From Henckelia pumila (Eukaryota > Streptophyta > Magnoliopsida > Lamiales > Gesneriaceae), in contig NC_133123.1 of NCBI RefSeq assembly GCF_033568475.1, positions 155,263,753 through 155,327,752 of the forward strand: a stretch of DNA of 64,000 bases, written 5' to 3'. Positions within the stretch are counted from its first letter, which is position 1. Each line of letters starts with the position of its first letter. Of the stretch, positions 1-13,400 are shown one piece after another. The translations under genes and the position numbers were made by a program. The notes beneath the pieces are model-generated. The model searched no databases, was not told the DNA's origin, and saw only the letters and a program-made list of their open reading frames with translations.

Positions 1-2890
1 AAAAACACAATCACAAGAGTTTTTTCTCTGTATAATTTACCTCATACTAATAATGAATCATTACTACTAATGGCACACATATTCAAAGTAAAATAACCGA
101 AAATTTGTCCTAATGATCAATAATTTTATACACAATAATTTTGAGATGTATTATATTTCTAATAATAATTAAAAATGATGCTCTCTTTAATCAATAATTA
201 TCATTGTCTTACTTATATTAATAAATTTAATTATAACATTTCTCTCAATATTTTTGACACTAAACGACATGTTAATTTAAGTGGATACAATCTTGCCTCT
301 TTTTATTTTTTTTTCTATAATTTACTTTAAAAGGTTAAGTACAAATATAAATAAAATAACATAAGTAAAAAATAAAAAAATATATAAAAAATTTAAATAC
401 TATTCTATGTTATTTAATAAGTTTAATTATTATTTTAATTCTCATTCTAAATTTTATCATTTTAAATAATTTTTTAGTTTTCTTTCATTTTTGTACCAAT
501 AAAAAAAATAAATGTATCAAGTAGAATATTGATAACTTATAATCACTTTTAAGTTTTAAAGATTTTATTATTACTCATACATTTCTATGATTATTAGTCT
601 ATAACTTGATATTATTGTCTATTGATAGTATTTAAAGTAGATGGAAAATTTTAATGTAAAAATGATTTCATTTTTCTCATACCTTCTTGTCATGTTATGT
701 ATATAATTAAATGTTCATTGATTGAAATTATTATTAGAATTTAAATAGAATAAAAAATTTAATTATATAAATGATTTTTCTTATAATATCTCCTCATCAT
801 ATTACACATAAATTAACTTTTAGAGAGAGTTGGTCTTTTTGTTTTATAATTTATTCATCCATTTGTTATATTAATTATATATAATATAAACAATGACGTA
901 GATTAAAGTGGTATTGAAAAGTTAATAGGATTAAATATATAATTGTTCTACTCATAGATATTTCACTTGGTTTACTTTATTATTTATTTTTTTAGTGTTA
1001 GCTAGTTTGTTTACAAATATACTATATTAGTTTAATAAAATTTGTTTAAAATGATGATTTAATTATAAATTATTAGTAACTGTTATTTAATTAGATGCTA
1101 ACTTTAATTATGTTAATTATCATATTAAATTTTTATTATATCCTCATTCTAAATTTTATCATTTTAAAAAAATGTTTTGTTTGATTTTTTTTATCAATTA
1201 AAAAATTTATGTATCAAATGTAAACTATTATTAGGATTTAAGTTGGATAAAAAATAATTTAAATGTATAAATGATTTTTCATATCTGCTCACCATATTAC
1301 ATATAATTAAATTGATTTTTAGAGAACATTCGTCTTTTGGTTTTATGATTTATTCACGCATACATTGTATTATATATAATAAAACCATTGATCTAGATTA
1401 AAGTACTATTGAAAAGTTAATAAGGTTAAATATATAAGACATATTTCTAAATGTCTCACTTGATTTAATTTTTTTTTTAATATTCATTTGCTTACAAATA
1501 TACTGCAATAATTTAATAAGTTTGATTAAAAATGAGTTAATTATAAAGTATGTGTAGGTGTATAATTTTTTTTATAATAAAATATCGTTTCATCGTATTA
1601 TATTTTCACAAATAAACTGACCAAGACTAAGTATTGTTTGACAATAACTGAGATGGAGAAAATACCTATTCAAAGTGATAATTAATAATGTTACTGCATG
1701 AACCGGGGTTATAAATTTTCTCGTTTTCATCCATTAAATAATATTTAATTACTTGAAAAGTCTGTTTTAAATTGTCAAGTTTCAAATAGTTGTTTACCAA
1801 GATCTAATCATGAGTTAGTAAATGGTAAAATGAATAAACATACGCAATTAGAAAGACTAGGCCCCAGCGGATTCTTAATTGAAATTAACGGGTTTTTTGT
1901 CATTTTGATTGAGTCTTTTATGACATTTTGATATTGATATTTTACATCATTGAATTGACCCATTCCAAAACAATTGGATGATGACAAAATTATCAATGAT
2001 TATAATCTCGTATTTCTATTCAACAACGCATGAATAGTTATTTGATTAAGGGGTTGTTGAATATTTTTTAATCAAACTTATTAAATTATTGCAGTATATG
2101 TATAAAAAAATTAATACTAAAAAAATAAATAATAAATTAAACCAAGTGAGACATTTAGAAGTAGTATGTCTTATATATTTAATAATAAAAGCACACTATA
2201 TTAGAAAAAAAAATACTATGCTATTTTTTTAACCCATCAAACACAATATTTTAATTTGTTTTCAAAACATCATATTGAATTTGTAAAGTTTTTTTTTAAT
2301 AAGAAAATTTGTAAAGTTAATCCTCTATACTATTGTACATAAGTGCAATCAATGAATAACTATTATTATTAGTTATTATTGAAATTATTAACCCTATTTA
2401 TCACTATCACAATAAAAATAACTAATATTTTTTAATCAATATTTACACTTACAAAAAATTTATGTCAAACATATATATGAAAAAAAATAAAATATTTTAC
2501 AATATAAAAATATTGTGGCCAAATATTTTTTGTGAAATTTTATATTATATATTATACATTATTTATCAATAATTAATTTTGAAATGATAATTGAATATAA
2601 ATGAACAATTAATACACCTTCATTACTCATGATGTAATAAATATCTCCTTAAAGTTTGACTAAAATTTTAATCCCTTTCTTGCCCTTGTTTTTTACCTCA
2701 TTTTTTCATAATTGCCCATACATGTTTTTTGAACTATGAACAATTTGAGGGCTAAGTTATAAATTCACAATAAAAAAATTTTTGTCCATCATTCATACTT
2801 TTATAGTAAAAATAAATTTATAGTAGAAATAAATATATATATATATATACACATATATGATACACACATTTTTTTCAAAGACACGTTTCT
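1..2890. other. AT-rich intergenic DNA, no gene seen
   Basis: No reading frame here looks like a gene. The DNA is very AT-rich and contains diverged internal repeats, annotated separately at 430-2184. The short ORFs in it are low-complexity and lack recognisable domains. Confidence 0.7.
430..2184. repeat. Diverged direct and inverted repeat family (three copies)
   Basis: A block at about 430-1055 recurs as a shorter block at about 1130-1535 in the same orientation; both share the phrases CTCATTCTAAATTTTATCAT, ATTGAAAAGTTAATA and TTACAAATATACT. A third copy of the right-hand part (about 2064-2184) lies in reverse orientation to about 1424-1533, sharing CTAAATGTCTCACTTG and ACTGCAATAATTTAATAAG on opposite strands. 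This looks like the remains of a non-autonomous transposon family, or of one element rearranged by duplication. No clear target duplication was found. Confidence 0.55.
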
Positions 2891-2899
2891 ATATAGATA

Positions 2900-3201
2900 T
2901 CGTTTGGTGTTATAGATTGAATGAATGAATAATGTGTATAAATATGATGTAAATATGATAAGATATGAATAAATAATAAATAAGATATAGAGATGAATAC
3001 TATGTTTGCATGTTTTTAATTTTGTAGGATTATTATGCTTAATGTTATATAACGTATTAAATGTCATTGTCAATTGCAAACAATTGTAGAAAAAACTTGT
3101 TATATTTGTAAAATTTCACTCATATCAAGTCAATCATGTCATCGTAACATGAGCTACGAGTGATGTCTCATTTCATCTATTATAATTTATACCAAACGGT
3201 A
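2900..3201. repeat. Possible MITE with CGTTTGGT termini
   Basis: An AT-rich segment of about 300 bases is bounded by CGTTTGGT on the left and its exact reverse complement ACCAAACG on the right; inside both ends the similarity continues weakly. Termini of this kind are common in plant PIF/Harbinger-type MITEs. No convincing target duplication was identified, so the family is uncertain. Confidence 0.3.
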
Positions 3202-3534
3202 CCCTAATTTACTCCTAATCCCCATCATACTCATTTGAAGTGCACACTCTCATTAGAAGTATTCCTATCAATTCTAATTGAACCAAGAAGACAGAGAAAA
3301 TGGGAGATGGTTAGGTAAATATAATTTCACACATTTATAAAAATTTTAATAGTGAGATTTATTATGTATTTTCTTTGTAAAAAATTCAATTTACATTCAT
3401 TTACCAACATAAAATATGTTTTTTTTTGAACTCTTTTACAACATAATATAAACAACCTAAATGATTTCAATATTATTCAAAAATTTCAAGGCCTTTCAAA
3501 CAAAACTTAATTCAGGTCCTTCCATTTCCTAGCT

Positions 3535-4607
3535 GTGACCCAAAAAAAAATCGTAATTGAAAGTATAAAAAGGAGGAGAAAATCCCGTTCACCTTCAATC
3601 TTGTGGTGGTGGAAGACGATTCTCCCATCTCTTGTAAGTGTCTCCACGTTTCTCTGCTTATATGTAATTTTTTTGGGGGGGGTTATTTCAGTGTCTACAT
3701 GCATTTGTAGGTGTATAATTGCTGCGAATTATTTGTATCTGTGCCATATTTGATATCCTCAAGAACCCAGATGGAGGAATGATGTTTTGTGATTATTGCT
3801 GATACCTCTGACTTGAATTCGTTCCCCATATGTCATACACGATCTTGGTTGTTACTTGTTATCAAGGTTCTTGAATTCGGGTCCTTTGAAATCTTTTGGG
3901 TGATTCTTGTATGATTCCCAGTCATTTTTAATTGATAGTTTTTGGATTGAAGTATGCATTTTTTTCGAATATCAATAGTACTCGAGTGAAGTGAGGGAAG
4001 AGTTCGGAGGCAACTTTGGATAAAACCTTTAGATTTTTCTTCAAAGAAGATAAGGACGTCTAAGTGGGAAACTTTTTTCAATGAGATATTTGTTTGATAA
4101 ATACTTTTTAAAATGATTCCTTTTCACTTGAATCTTTGGTACTGAGAAAGTAGGAATTGGCTAATCTATCCTGTTTAGTCACTTGAAGCTTCGGATTCAA
4201 CTAGCTATTTTGTTTGTATGGTTGTATTTTCTTTTTAATACATAAATACTTTTTATGCATGTTGAAATATATTTTATGGATGTTAAAGATCCTGTCTTGC
4301 TAAGTTTTTTCTCATAAATATCATTCCCCTTACACATTTCATATTCATATTTGAAGTAAAAATAATCAAACGCCTAGAATATGATATGATGCTGAAAATT
4401 TTGCAATTAGTGCAGCAGAGAGACTATGGATGATGATTTTCGGCCACTTTGTACTCTTCGAGTATATTGTTCAGCATTTTTGTTTAACCTCTTCATTTTC
4501 CATTCGTTGAAACAAACTAGATGAGCCGTGTGTATACATAGTAATGGATGCATACTTGTTTGGTAACTTGTGTAGGACTGGAGGGTCAAACAGGAAGGGG
4601 GTCTGCG
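3535..4607 (+). other. Putative 5' UTR with leader intron of the ER-ANT1-like gene
   Basis: A likely non-coding first exon ends at a good donor (CTT|GTAAGT, intron from 3634). A matching acceptor (CTTGTGTAG) ends at 4575, 32 bases before the start codon at 4608. A leader intron of about 940 bases is typical of plant housekeeping genes. The transcription start was not located. Confidence 0.5.
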
Positions 4608-6118
4608 ATGGCAACACATTATGAGAAATTTTCTGTGGACTTTCTCATGGGAGGGGCAGCAGCGATTGTAGCAAAAAGTGCCGCAGCTCCAATTGAGAGG
4701 GTGAAGCTTCTCTTGCAGAATCAAGGAGAGTTGATGAAAAGAGGGCAGCTTCAAAGGCCCTATTTAGGTGTTGGGAATTGTTTCAAAAGGGTCTTCAGAG
4801 AGGAGGGTACTTTGTCCTTTTGGAGGGGTAACCAAGCCAATGTTATAAGATATTTTCCCACACAGGTAGATTATTTGCTTATAATTTTATCTGCTCGAAA
4901 TTCGAATGCACTTTCTTTCAAATTTCACCTCCTTTCGTGGTTTTCTTTTCTCGTCTTTTAAATCTCAAACACTTACATATGGCTCATGTATTTTTCTTAT
5001 ATTTTCTTGTTTTTTTCTAAAATAATGAAAAGGGATCTAAAAAACAAAAGGATTACAATGCTGAGAATCCTCTCACCCTTGTTTCCTGAGGAGCCACTGC
5101 TTTAATTGTTTACAGGCTTTTAACTTTGCATTTAAAGGTTATTTCCGAAGCATCTTTGGATGTTCAAAAGAGAAAGATGGATATTTGAAGTGGTTTGCTG
5201 GAAATGTTGCTTCTGGAAGTGCTGCCGGGGCAACCACCTCATTATTTCTATATCACCTTGATTATGTTCGGACTCGTCTGGCCACAGATGCTAAAGAGTG
5301 CCCTATCAATGGTAAACGACAATTTAAGGGGATGATAGATGTCTACAGTAAAACCTTATCAGTTGATGGGATTGGCGGACTCTATCGGGGATTTGGGGTT
5401 TCAATCTTGGGAATTACTCTTTATCGAGGAATGTACTTTGGGATCTATGACACAATGAAACCTATTGTGCTCGTTGGACCATTAAAGGTGAGTTGGTCTC
5501 CTTTTCTCGCACTGTTTTGCCTTGAATTGTCTTCTGTTTGGATGTGAATTGCATTTATATCATGATGCTTTTGATACTATGAATTCCAATATGTTGAACT
5601 CATTTTAAGAATCTCACAAAAATCTTGTGTTTGCCGACTTTTACAAATTATGTGAAATTTTGGTTGAACCAGATATTGTAATGAGTTTGGGTACATATAC
5701 TATAGTGCCATACATGTTTCATTCTCTCTCTTATAATTGCATAATTTTGATTGCCTGTTTTTAATAAAATAGCTAAAGAATAAACATCGGTAATTCAAAT
5801 TTGCAGGACAATTTTGTTGCTAGCTTTTTCTTAGGTTGGAGTGTGACTAGTGTCTCTGGGGTCTGTGCATACCCATTTGACACACTGAGACGGAGAATGA
5901 TGCTGACATCTGGACAATCATTGAAATATCGAAATGCTATGCATGCGTTTTTAGAAATTATTCGTCTAGAAGGTTTCGCTGCACTGTTCAGGGGAGTCAC
6001 GGCTAACATGCTACTTGGAATGGCTGGAGCAGGAGTACTTGCCGGATATGATCACCTCCACAGAATTGTCTACAGACCTCCTTGTCTTAACCAGAACTCT
6101 CATGAAGCTTTCAAATGA
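4608..6118 (+). CDS. ER-ANT1: ER-type ADP/ATP carrier (mitochondrial carrier family)
   Basis: Three coding exons, 4608-4865, 5116-5487 and 5807-6118, join in phase 0 to give 313 residues; the Arabidopsis ER-ANT1 is about the same length. Three mitochondrial-carrier repeats are visible with signature motifs PIERVK (28-33), HLDYVRTR (133-140) and PFDTLRRR (233-240), implying six membrane helices. The third repeat carries the adenine-nucleotide-carrier signature in the form RRRMML (238-243), and the second motif has HLD rather than PLD; both variants are, as I recall, those of ER-ANT1, and there is no mitochondrial presequence. The family exchanges ADP for ATP; ER-ANT1 supplies the endoplasmic reticulum lumen. 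Start choice: first ATG after the leader-intron acceptor, matching the family N-terminus. It faces the USP-like gene 800 bases downstream. Confidence 0.92.
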
Positions 6119-6915
6119 ATCCATTTACACGAGGATTTGTATGTATATGGAAATTGATGTGGACAAGTTGCGAACACTTTAGTCATAGGAAATTAGGTTT
6201 TACATTAGATACAACTATGCAGCCGAAATTCCAACGAATGCTGCTGATTCAATTGTATAGTCATTGATAGCTAGGTTGTTGACTTTGAATGAACAATTCG
6301 TTCATGGTTAATCTTGTAAATAGTAAAGGGGCATTCATCTCTGTTTTCAATACATTCATTCTGTGTGCATATGTATATCAATCAATTTTCCTATTTTGGT
6401 TAGATAACATTTTTGTTGTTGGAAGTAGTAAGGTTTGTGATTATTTTACTGTCATAAAATTTCTGTAATTGTGAATTGTGAGATTTGTAATTTTAGATAC
6501 CAGATAACCTTTTATTGTGGCTTTGGTGGTCGCTTTAACTCATTTTACCAAGAGTACAGAGGACATTCCTTAAAAGTTTTGGTGGCATGAAACATGCTAT
6601 TGCTGCCCACTGATCATGGTAAGGCGTTCTTTTCTCAGTGTTGCTTCCTCTTTTTACTATAGTTTGCATATATAACCAAGTAAAAGTTGCTGGTGTGAAC
6701 TTGCATAAAATTCACTGTTATGCAAAAAATGAATCTAGGGAAATACTGTGCACCAATATACTGTGATATATTTAAGTTTTTAACGTTACATCCTATCATG
6801 ATTTTTTGGGGATTGATTTCAGTTTCAGGTAAATTGAGCATGGAATTACAAGATCATTGATTCCCCGGACTCTTTCATACTTTTGAAAACTGAATGATAA
6901 TCTCAACAGCTATTA
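6119..6915. other. Convergent 3' spacer between ER-ANT1-like and USP-like genes
   Basis: The stretch must hold the 3' UTRs of two genes that point at each other. AT-rich, no domain-bearing ORF, no clear repeat seen. Confidence 0.6.
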
Positions 6916-7998
6916 CTAAGCAAGAAGCCAAAAATTCTTGTGACGCTTTGTTGTAATCAAATAGCCTCCATGTTTTCGATTTTTCCTTCTCACTGCAATT
7001 GTCATGCAGTTAGCATATTGGATGCAGTAATCGACCACTCGGCTTCTTCTTTTTCTGTTCCATATCAACCGTAGACGCCATAGCAGTGATTGCTTTTGCT
7101 GCCCCAGAACTAGCAGTGAGGCCTTCAGTCTTTTAGCTTCTTCAACGATAATCGGTCCCTTTTCGTTTCCTTCTCGTACTGCCATCTCAACTTGCACCTA
7201 GTTCATGGTTAAGAAAGCATCTTAATCTACTGCTCTTTAGAATCTTGATTTCATCGCATTATTTTCTAATTGCAGGAAATGCATGTAGTTTGTATTACAT
7301 GCTTTTTCATTGCAGGCACTTCAGTAAACTGAGAAAAATCTTGAAAAACTCAAAAGTATTACTATTAGGAATGCTAGGTAGGATGAACTTTCTACTCATT
7401 TCTATCTGCTTCAAGTGTATTGATTCTTATTCGATCACGTGTGAGCTACACGTGACTCGTCTATACTGAACAAATTCTCTACACCATTATGCATAGTCTG
7501 GAAAAATATGAACTTTCTGCTCACCTCAGGTCTTTTTAACTGGCACATACTTTTGGACGAGCGAAGAAGATCATACGCCCGTTGATTGGTTTCCCCATTT
7601 GTTGTTGCATCTGAATCACGAAACAATGTTATCTACATCAGCATAATCATATGCCCCCATTACTTATAGCCACACTTCTTTAAATGAAAAGATTTTCCAG
7701 TACCTTGTTTTGCAACATGCAGAAGAATGATTTTATCCTGGCTTTGAACAGTGTGAGAGAGCACCCAATCCAGCGCTCCTCTAGCCTCTGGGCTCGAATC
7801 AACCACGACCATGACTCTGTTCCCGCATTCAGACGCAGGTAAACCACCACCCAAACCCAACTTGTTGATTTGATTCGACAACTCAAATTTATCTTCTTCC
7901 TTGATAAAACTCGCAGTCTTCTCGTAATGCTGGGAAGGCGAACGGACACGAACACGAGAACGGACACGAATACAGACACGAGTCGCGGCACGACTCAT
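6916..7998 (-). CDS. Universal stress protein-like (adenine nucleotide alpha-hydrolase fold) protein
   Basis: Three exons on the minus strand: 7998-7704, 7610-7525 and 7197-6916. The splice phase is consistent: a lone G before the first intron joins AT after it to make an Asp codon, and the second intron is phase 0. From ATG 7998 the product is about 220 residues; an in-frame ATG at 8013 would add five. After an Arg/Val-rich N-terminus comes the Usp core: NRVMVVVDSS (first strand), ALDWVLSHTV, IILLHVAKQG, then EKGPIIVEEAKRLKASLLVLG, the C-terminal nucleotide-binding half, and CMTIAVRRK. The family binds ATP or AMP and is linked to stress responses. Exon 1 is unusually rich in CG-containing Arg codons. 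I infer that it is orthologous to the gene next to ER-ANT1 in Arabidopsis. Confidence 0.8.
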
Positions 7999-8484
7999 AC
8001 ACCAGCCCGACATATTCTTGTACAGGTTGTTCAAGGTGAGCTTGTGCGTGTTTCTGAGTGTATTCCTGTTGATATATATAAATCATGTATGATAAAGTCT
8101 AGCATATATATATATATATACGTGTGGTTAAGTACTGAGTATATTGCAATCTTAAAAAGTCATGCAAATCATTTTTCTTGGTTGTTTTTTCCCCTAATTT
8201 CCTAATGGTGAGTTGTCCCAAACGTGACTTCCATGAAACCATGATGACGCAAAGAATGGTGGTTGCATTCAATTTTCTGCTTGTGATAGTGACTTCAAAG
8301 AACTCAGGTTGAACTATATAATTCTCTCGTTGACATTTCTATATATGTAAAAAATTTTAGGGGCAGGGGCATGGGTCATGTACGAATTATCATATCATTA
8401 TTTTTAGAGAAATGAATAATTAAGTTCATATGTATGTGATTATAATTGGACGTTTTACTAATTGATTATTTTATAAGTGGTGAT

Positions 8485-8950
8485 TAGGGGTGCAAACGAA
8501 CCGAATCGAGCTGAATCATGGTAAAATTTTAAGGCTCGAATTTGGCTCGATAAGAGTATATTCGAGTTCGAGCTCGATTCGAAGTTCGATAATTTCAAAT
8601 ATTTTGACTCGAGCTCGGCTCGAAATGAAGTTCGAGTTCGAGTTCGGCTCGAAATATTCGAACCTATTCGTGAACTATTCGGATATTATGGTTCGAAAAG
8701 TTCGAAACGTTCGAAAAAAGTTCGAAATGTATATATATTTATTATATACTTATATTATATTAATTAAATATTAAGCTTCGCGAACTATTCGCGAATTATC
8801 GAACAGTATAATTTCAGCTCGAGCTCGGCTCGAAAAAAAGTTCGAACATGTTCGAATTCGGCTCGAGTTCGATAAGCTCGAATACGAATCAAATATTTAT
8901 CGAGTGGACTCCTAAAGCTCACGAACAGGTTCAGTTTGTTTGCACTCCTA
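8485..8950. mobile_element. hAT-type MITE with perfect 8-bp target duplication
   Basis: The 466-bp element starts TAGGGGTGCAAAC and ends GTTTGCACTCCTA, giving imperfect terminal inverted repeats. It is flanked on both sides by GTGGTGAT (8477-8484 and 8951-8958), the 8-bp duplication expected for hAT transposition. The interior is packed with TTCGAGCTCG/CTCGAGTTCG-type words, so it folds on itself; there is no coding capacity. The ORFs across it are by-products of this repeat. Confidence 0.88.
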
Positions 8951-8974
8951 GTGGTGATGTATCACGGTTCTGTA

Positions 8975-9060
8975 TGTGGTGCTATGCACAACACCACTGT
9001 TGGATCAAATGGACCCGACGTGGGGTTTATGTGATCCAACGGTTCTGCAGTGCATAATGC
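8975..9060. repeat. Short foldback sequence beside the hAT MITE
   Basis: An imperfect palindrome centred near 9012: CTATGCAC...GTTGGATCA on the left is mirrored by TGATCCAAC...GTGCATAA on the right. It could form a hairpin. It may be a separate small foldback MITE; ends are not certain. Confidence 0.35.
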
Positions 9061-9065
9061 CGAAA

Positions 9066-10457
9066 AGGATCCTTAGTTGATATATATGATATATCAGTAT
9101 AGTTATACAGATAACATAGTTATGTTCCTAGATATACAATTATCTACATGCATATTATAAGTACACATATATGAATTAAATGACAATATTGGTATTAGGT
9201 AGACGTGCATATATATAATTGTCAACTATATTTATAATTTGAAGAGTTGCATGCACATCCTCATCTTTAATTATTTGGGTTGGCACCCTTTTATATTTCA
9301 GTTTTCATGCATCTCTATAAATTAATTAAGAATTAATTTGGAGCCTTCCATATTTGCCATCTTCCTTCTTCAACTCTATCTCCCGTGAATTTAGCAAATT
9401 TTCTAGAAATTAGTTTGGCCCACGTTGAAGAAATTGGTGCTCAGATCATTCATACCTATCTCTAATTAATTCCATTTACATTATGGTGGCCCCATGAATT
9501 CTAATTCAAGAATTTAACATAATATATTTTGAAATAATTCTTTAAAAAAAAATTAATTCGATATTTTCTTGTACAATCACCTAAAAATATATTTATACTA
9601 TTATATAAAAGATATGTCTATTATAGTAATTACCTTGAGGACACCAAATTTATTTATTTCAAAATAACCCTTTTATACCCAATATTTCACTAAAAACTTC
9701 ACACACTAACTCCATGATTTGCTTTAAAAAAACTTCTTTTCTACGCATACAACGTGTGTGCATTTTTTACTAGTATATATAAATAGAGGTCACCCTCACT
9801 ATAAAGTTAGACAAGCTCATTTTTTTTCCTTCTATTTGGGCTCTCTAACTTCCGGAGAATACATGTGAACTGTTTACTAATTTGAGTATCGAAGTGTCTG
9901 TGCTACACAACTCTCGACGCCTTTAATGTTTGTTTGTGACATCGATGACAACCCACTACGAGACTGTTTGTGAAACCGCATATGAGACCATGCACGAGCC
10001 CATCGTCTATGGCTACGTTGGCCCATCTCCATCTACTACTCTCCGAGCCCATTTACGAGCCAGTCAGATGATATATCTTGCTAAATCATAGCAATGATTC
10101 GGTAAAACATGGATGGATCCTTCGGAAAACATAAGGATCGATCCCAATTATGCTAACATGGTCGAAGAAAGAGAGTGTTACTCAAGAGTATAACACGGCA
10201 TGTCTCCCATTAAATACATTATACTACATGTATTTCATAGTAAAACATGATTCTCTTACATTGGAAGACAAAAGATATGAAATCTCTTCATGTCGCATGA
10301 TAACAAAGGGTTACTACTCACACTCTAAAGTTACATGGACAAAAGAAGTAGGTAATTTTTCAGACAAATACATTACAATTTTTCCTAATATTATTATAAA
10401 AAAAAAATCACTTTTACCTCTTTAACAAACATTATTGTAAATGTTTACATGCGTTTG
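9066..10457. other. Intergenic DNA downstream of the MADS-box gene; possible promoter or LTR remnant
   Basis: No supported gene. A TATA-like string TATATAAATAGAGG at about 9775-9788 is followed by a pyrimidine-rich leader, as in plant promoters and Copia LTRs. No coding sequence follows, so it may be an LTR fragment. An ORF at 10150-10425 has no recognisable domain. Confidence 0.4.
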
Positions 10458-13400
10458 TTAGTTATCCATATGTGGCATCATCCATTGAGGCATTACTGTA
10501 TTAGATGATGGAATTTGCTGGTTTGGAGTTGCTTCATTGCCTCCATTGCTGGTGTTCTCTCCCACAGATTGGTAAATGTCACTGCATCAGATAGATAAAT
10601 ATATATATATCCGCGTAAATATTCGGGTACTTTTCTGATCGAAACATGACGAAAATGTTTATAATCTTTAGGTGTATGAAATGCATAAAACAAGATCAGC
10701 AAAATATCCTCTAATTAATTATGCTTGGGAAAAAAAAAAGTTTACACTAAAAAAATTTATTGAATGAAATCATATTTGCATACCTGATCATATTCATGGA
10801 GCTCAAAGGTTGTGTTAAGCCGAAAGAGGGTGAGTTTAGCTCATGGTTTTGTACCTGTTCCCACTGATTCATGGCTGGTTCTTTTTCCTTCTCTTTCAGC
10901 TGTAGGAGTATTCAAAATGTTGATATAAATTAAGACATTTTTGTGTTTCCGAGCAGTGAATTGACCGATAACATAAACAAAATTGAAAACACGGGATCAA
11001 AATATATAAATGAAAAATATTCCAAAAGCTGTTTTCTAATATTATTTGCGTTACCTTTTTTGCGAGCAAGTTGTTTTGCTCCTGCAGGGCTTTGTCCTGC
11101 AACAAAAAGAAAGATTTTACACCTCATAATATAATATAAGGACTAAAATGAAAAAAAAATACTAGTTATTGGACTAAATTGAGAATTGATTGGTAACATG
11201 ACTAATTAAATTAAAAATAAAAAATATTTTTTTGGTCTATTAACTTGTCCACGCTTTGATTTCGGTCTATTAATTTTTCAAATTTTGGTTTTGGTACACT
11301 AACTTTTAATTTTCAGTGATTTTGGTCCAACTGCACACGTGTAAGGTGGACATTGGCCCACGTCTGTATTTTTCGGGTGATGTGTGTCAATGTCCAACTG
11401 ACACATATGCAGTTTGACCAAAATAATTGAAAATTAAAAGTTAGTGTACCAAAACCAAAATTTGAAAAGTTAATGGACCAAACCAAAACATGAACAATTT
11501 AATAGAACTAAAAAATATTCTCTCAATTAAAAATGATAAATATGCAAGCTTTACATGAACAAAAATTTTGTTCTCCTGATAATATTTCACTCACCATTTA
11601 AAGATAAATTGGGGAAGGTGCCAAGACCCTAGGATCATGTAGCACAAATTTGTAAATTATATTTTTAAAAGAGTTGCTTGAAAAAACTAATTTTTAATCA
11701 TATTTTGGATAAATTTAAATCAAATAGCAACTATATATCAAAACTAAAATTGATTAAAATTTTCGGAGTGAAATTGCACCAACTCAACAATCCTCAACAT
11801 AGAGTTGCAAAGGAGCAAATGTATACATTTTTATTTTGTAACATATCCTTATCATAATTTTTTTTTATAGTTTATAGTTTATACTTTAATATTTAATTTT
11901 AGCAATATATTATATCAGTTGCATGCAGTTATTAGTCATTACCTTGATAAAATTATTTTTTTGAATGGAATCGGCCAAGTTAATAGAGAATTCGGAAGGA
12001 TATTAATTAGTAAATTATAAAGATAATAATGAGTAATAAAAACGCATGTATCATGATATATACAAATCTATTCGTTACCAAAAGATACTCATATAATCAA
12101 TATATAGTCGAGAAAATATTAAAGATTACGTGAATTAAACAGGAAAATTACATTTTTGATATTGTAATTTGTTTGTTATTTGTTATTAATTTATCATGTT
12201 CAAGATCAATTCAGTCTTAGTCCGGCTAACTTATACTTTTTTTCAATGTTAATAATTATTCATCGGAGTGTTGACCTTCTTCAATGTTCGTTGTCATGTC
12301 AGCAATTTCAGAGGCTATGTAAACACTTTACACTTCGATGAAATAAAACTTAAATCCAAAAAGTGCAAATTAGTAGTCATCCAAATTACAATGTAAATTT
12401 CCCGAATTAAATATTAAAGATCAGAGTGCTTACCTTTTTCTGAAGTTCAGAAATTGATTCATGCATAAGTTGATGCTGCATCATGCATGCATGAGAACAG
12501 ACTCAAAATTAAGTAACATCATTAATTAATTACATTATTGTCTATGAAAAATAATGAATAATAACGTGACAATCAGATGCTTATATTTTCATAGTTTAGA
12601 GTACATTTATATTTTCTTTTCAGTGGGTATATATTTCCATTATAAACATAAATCCCAATGTTATTATTTCATCTCTTTATGCTGAGAAATATTAAACTTT
12701 TTTTAAAAATAAATAAATAAATAAATAAATATTAACTTCTAATTTGGTAATCTAAGGAAAATTTTTGGCTCCGATAGCATCGCAAGAGAAGTTTTTTTAG
12801 CAAAATGTATATCGGTTATTTCGTCATAAAAATTTATGCGCGATACCTTGCGAGTGCGAATATGTTTAAGCGAAGTATCGAGCTGATGTTCCAAGCTTTG
12901 AAGCTCTTTCAGACGAAGCGAATCCAGATCCTCTCCCATATAATGCCTGGAAATTAAATTCAAGTTCATTATTTATTTAAATTTACATATTTCAAAAAAA
13001 CAACTCATTAAGATTAAAAGATAATTATTTAAAATAAAATAATCTTATATATTCACCTTTGGTTTCTTTGCAAAACCTCCATTCTGGCCTTGAGCTTTGC
13101 ATATTCAAGACTCCAGCTTCCCTATTCAAAAATTTATTTGCATTATTACAATTATTATTATTTTTGAAAGTTTTATTACAATTAATTTAGTTGATTTGCT
13201 GAAAATTCTTACTTAGTTTCCGTACCAAAATTATTTCTTATGCTAGGACTTAAGATTAAAGTTCTAATTCTGATTACAATAATAGCACCACATTCATGAA
13301 GATTATAAAAGCAAATATTTAGAATGTTTTTTTAAAAAAAAATCTATATATAAATATATATATAAACAAAACGAGGACAGCAAGTTACATATATAAAAAG

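Noticed and set aside
8490-8774. 94-codon ORF rich in Phe/Glu/Ser
   Set aside because: Lies wholly inside the hAT MITE and reflects its TTCGAG repeats.
10150-10425. 91-codon plus-strand ORF
   Set aside because: No recognisable domain, no upstream exon or supporting splice sites; probably chance.
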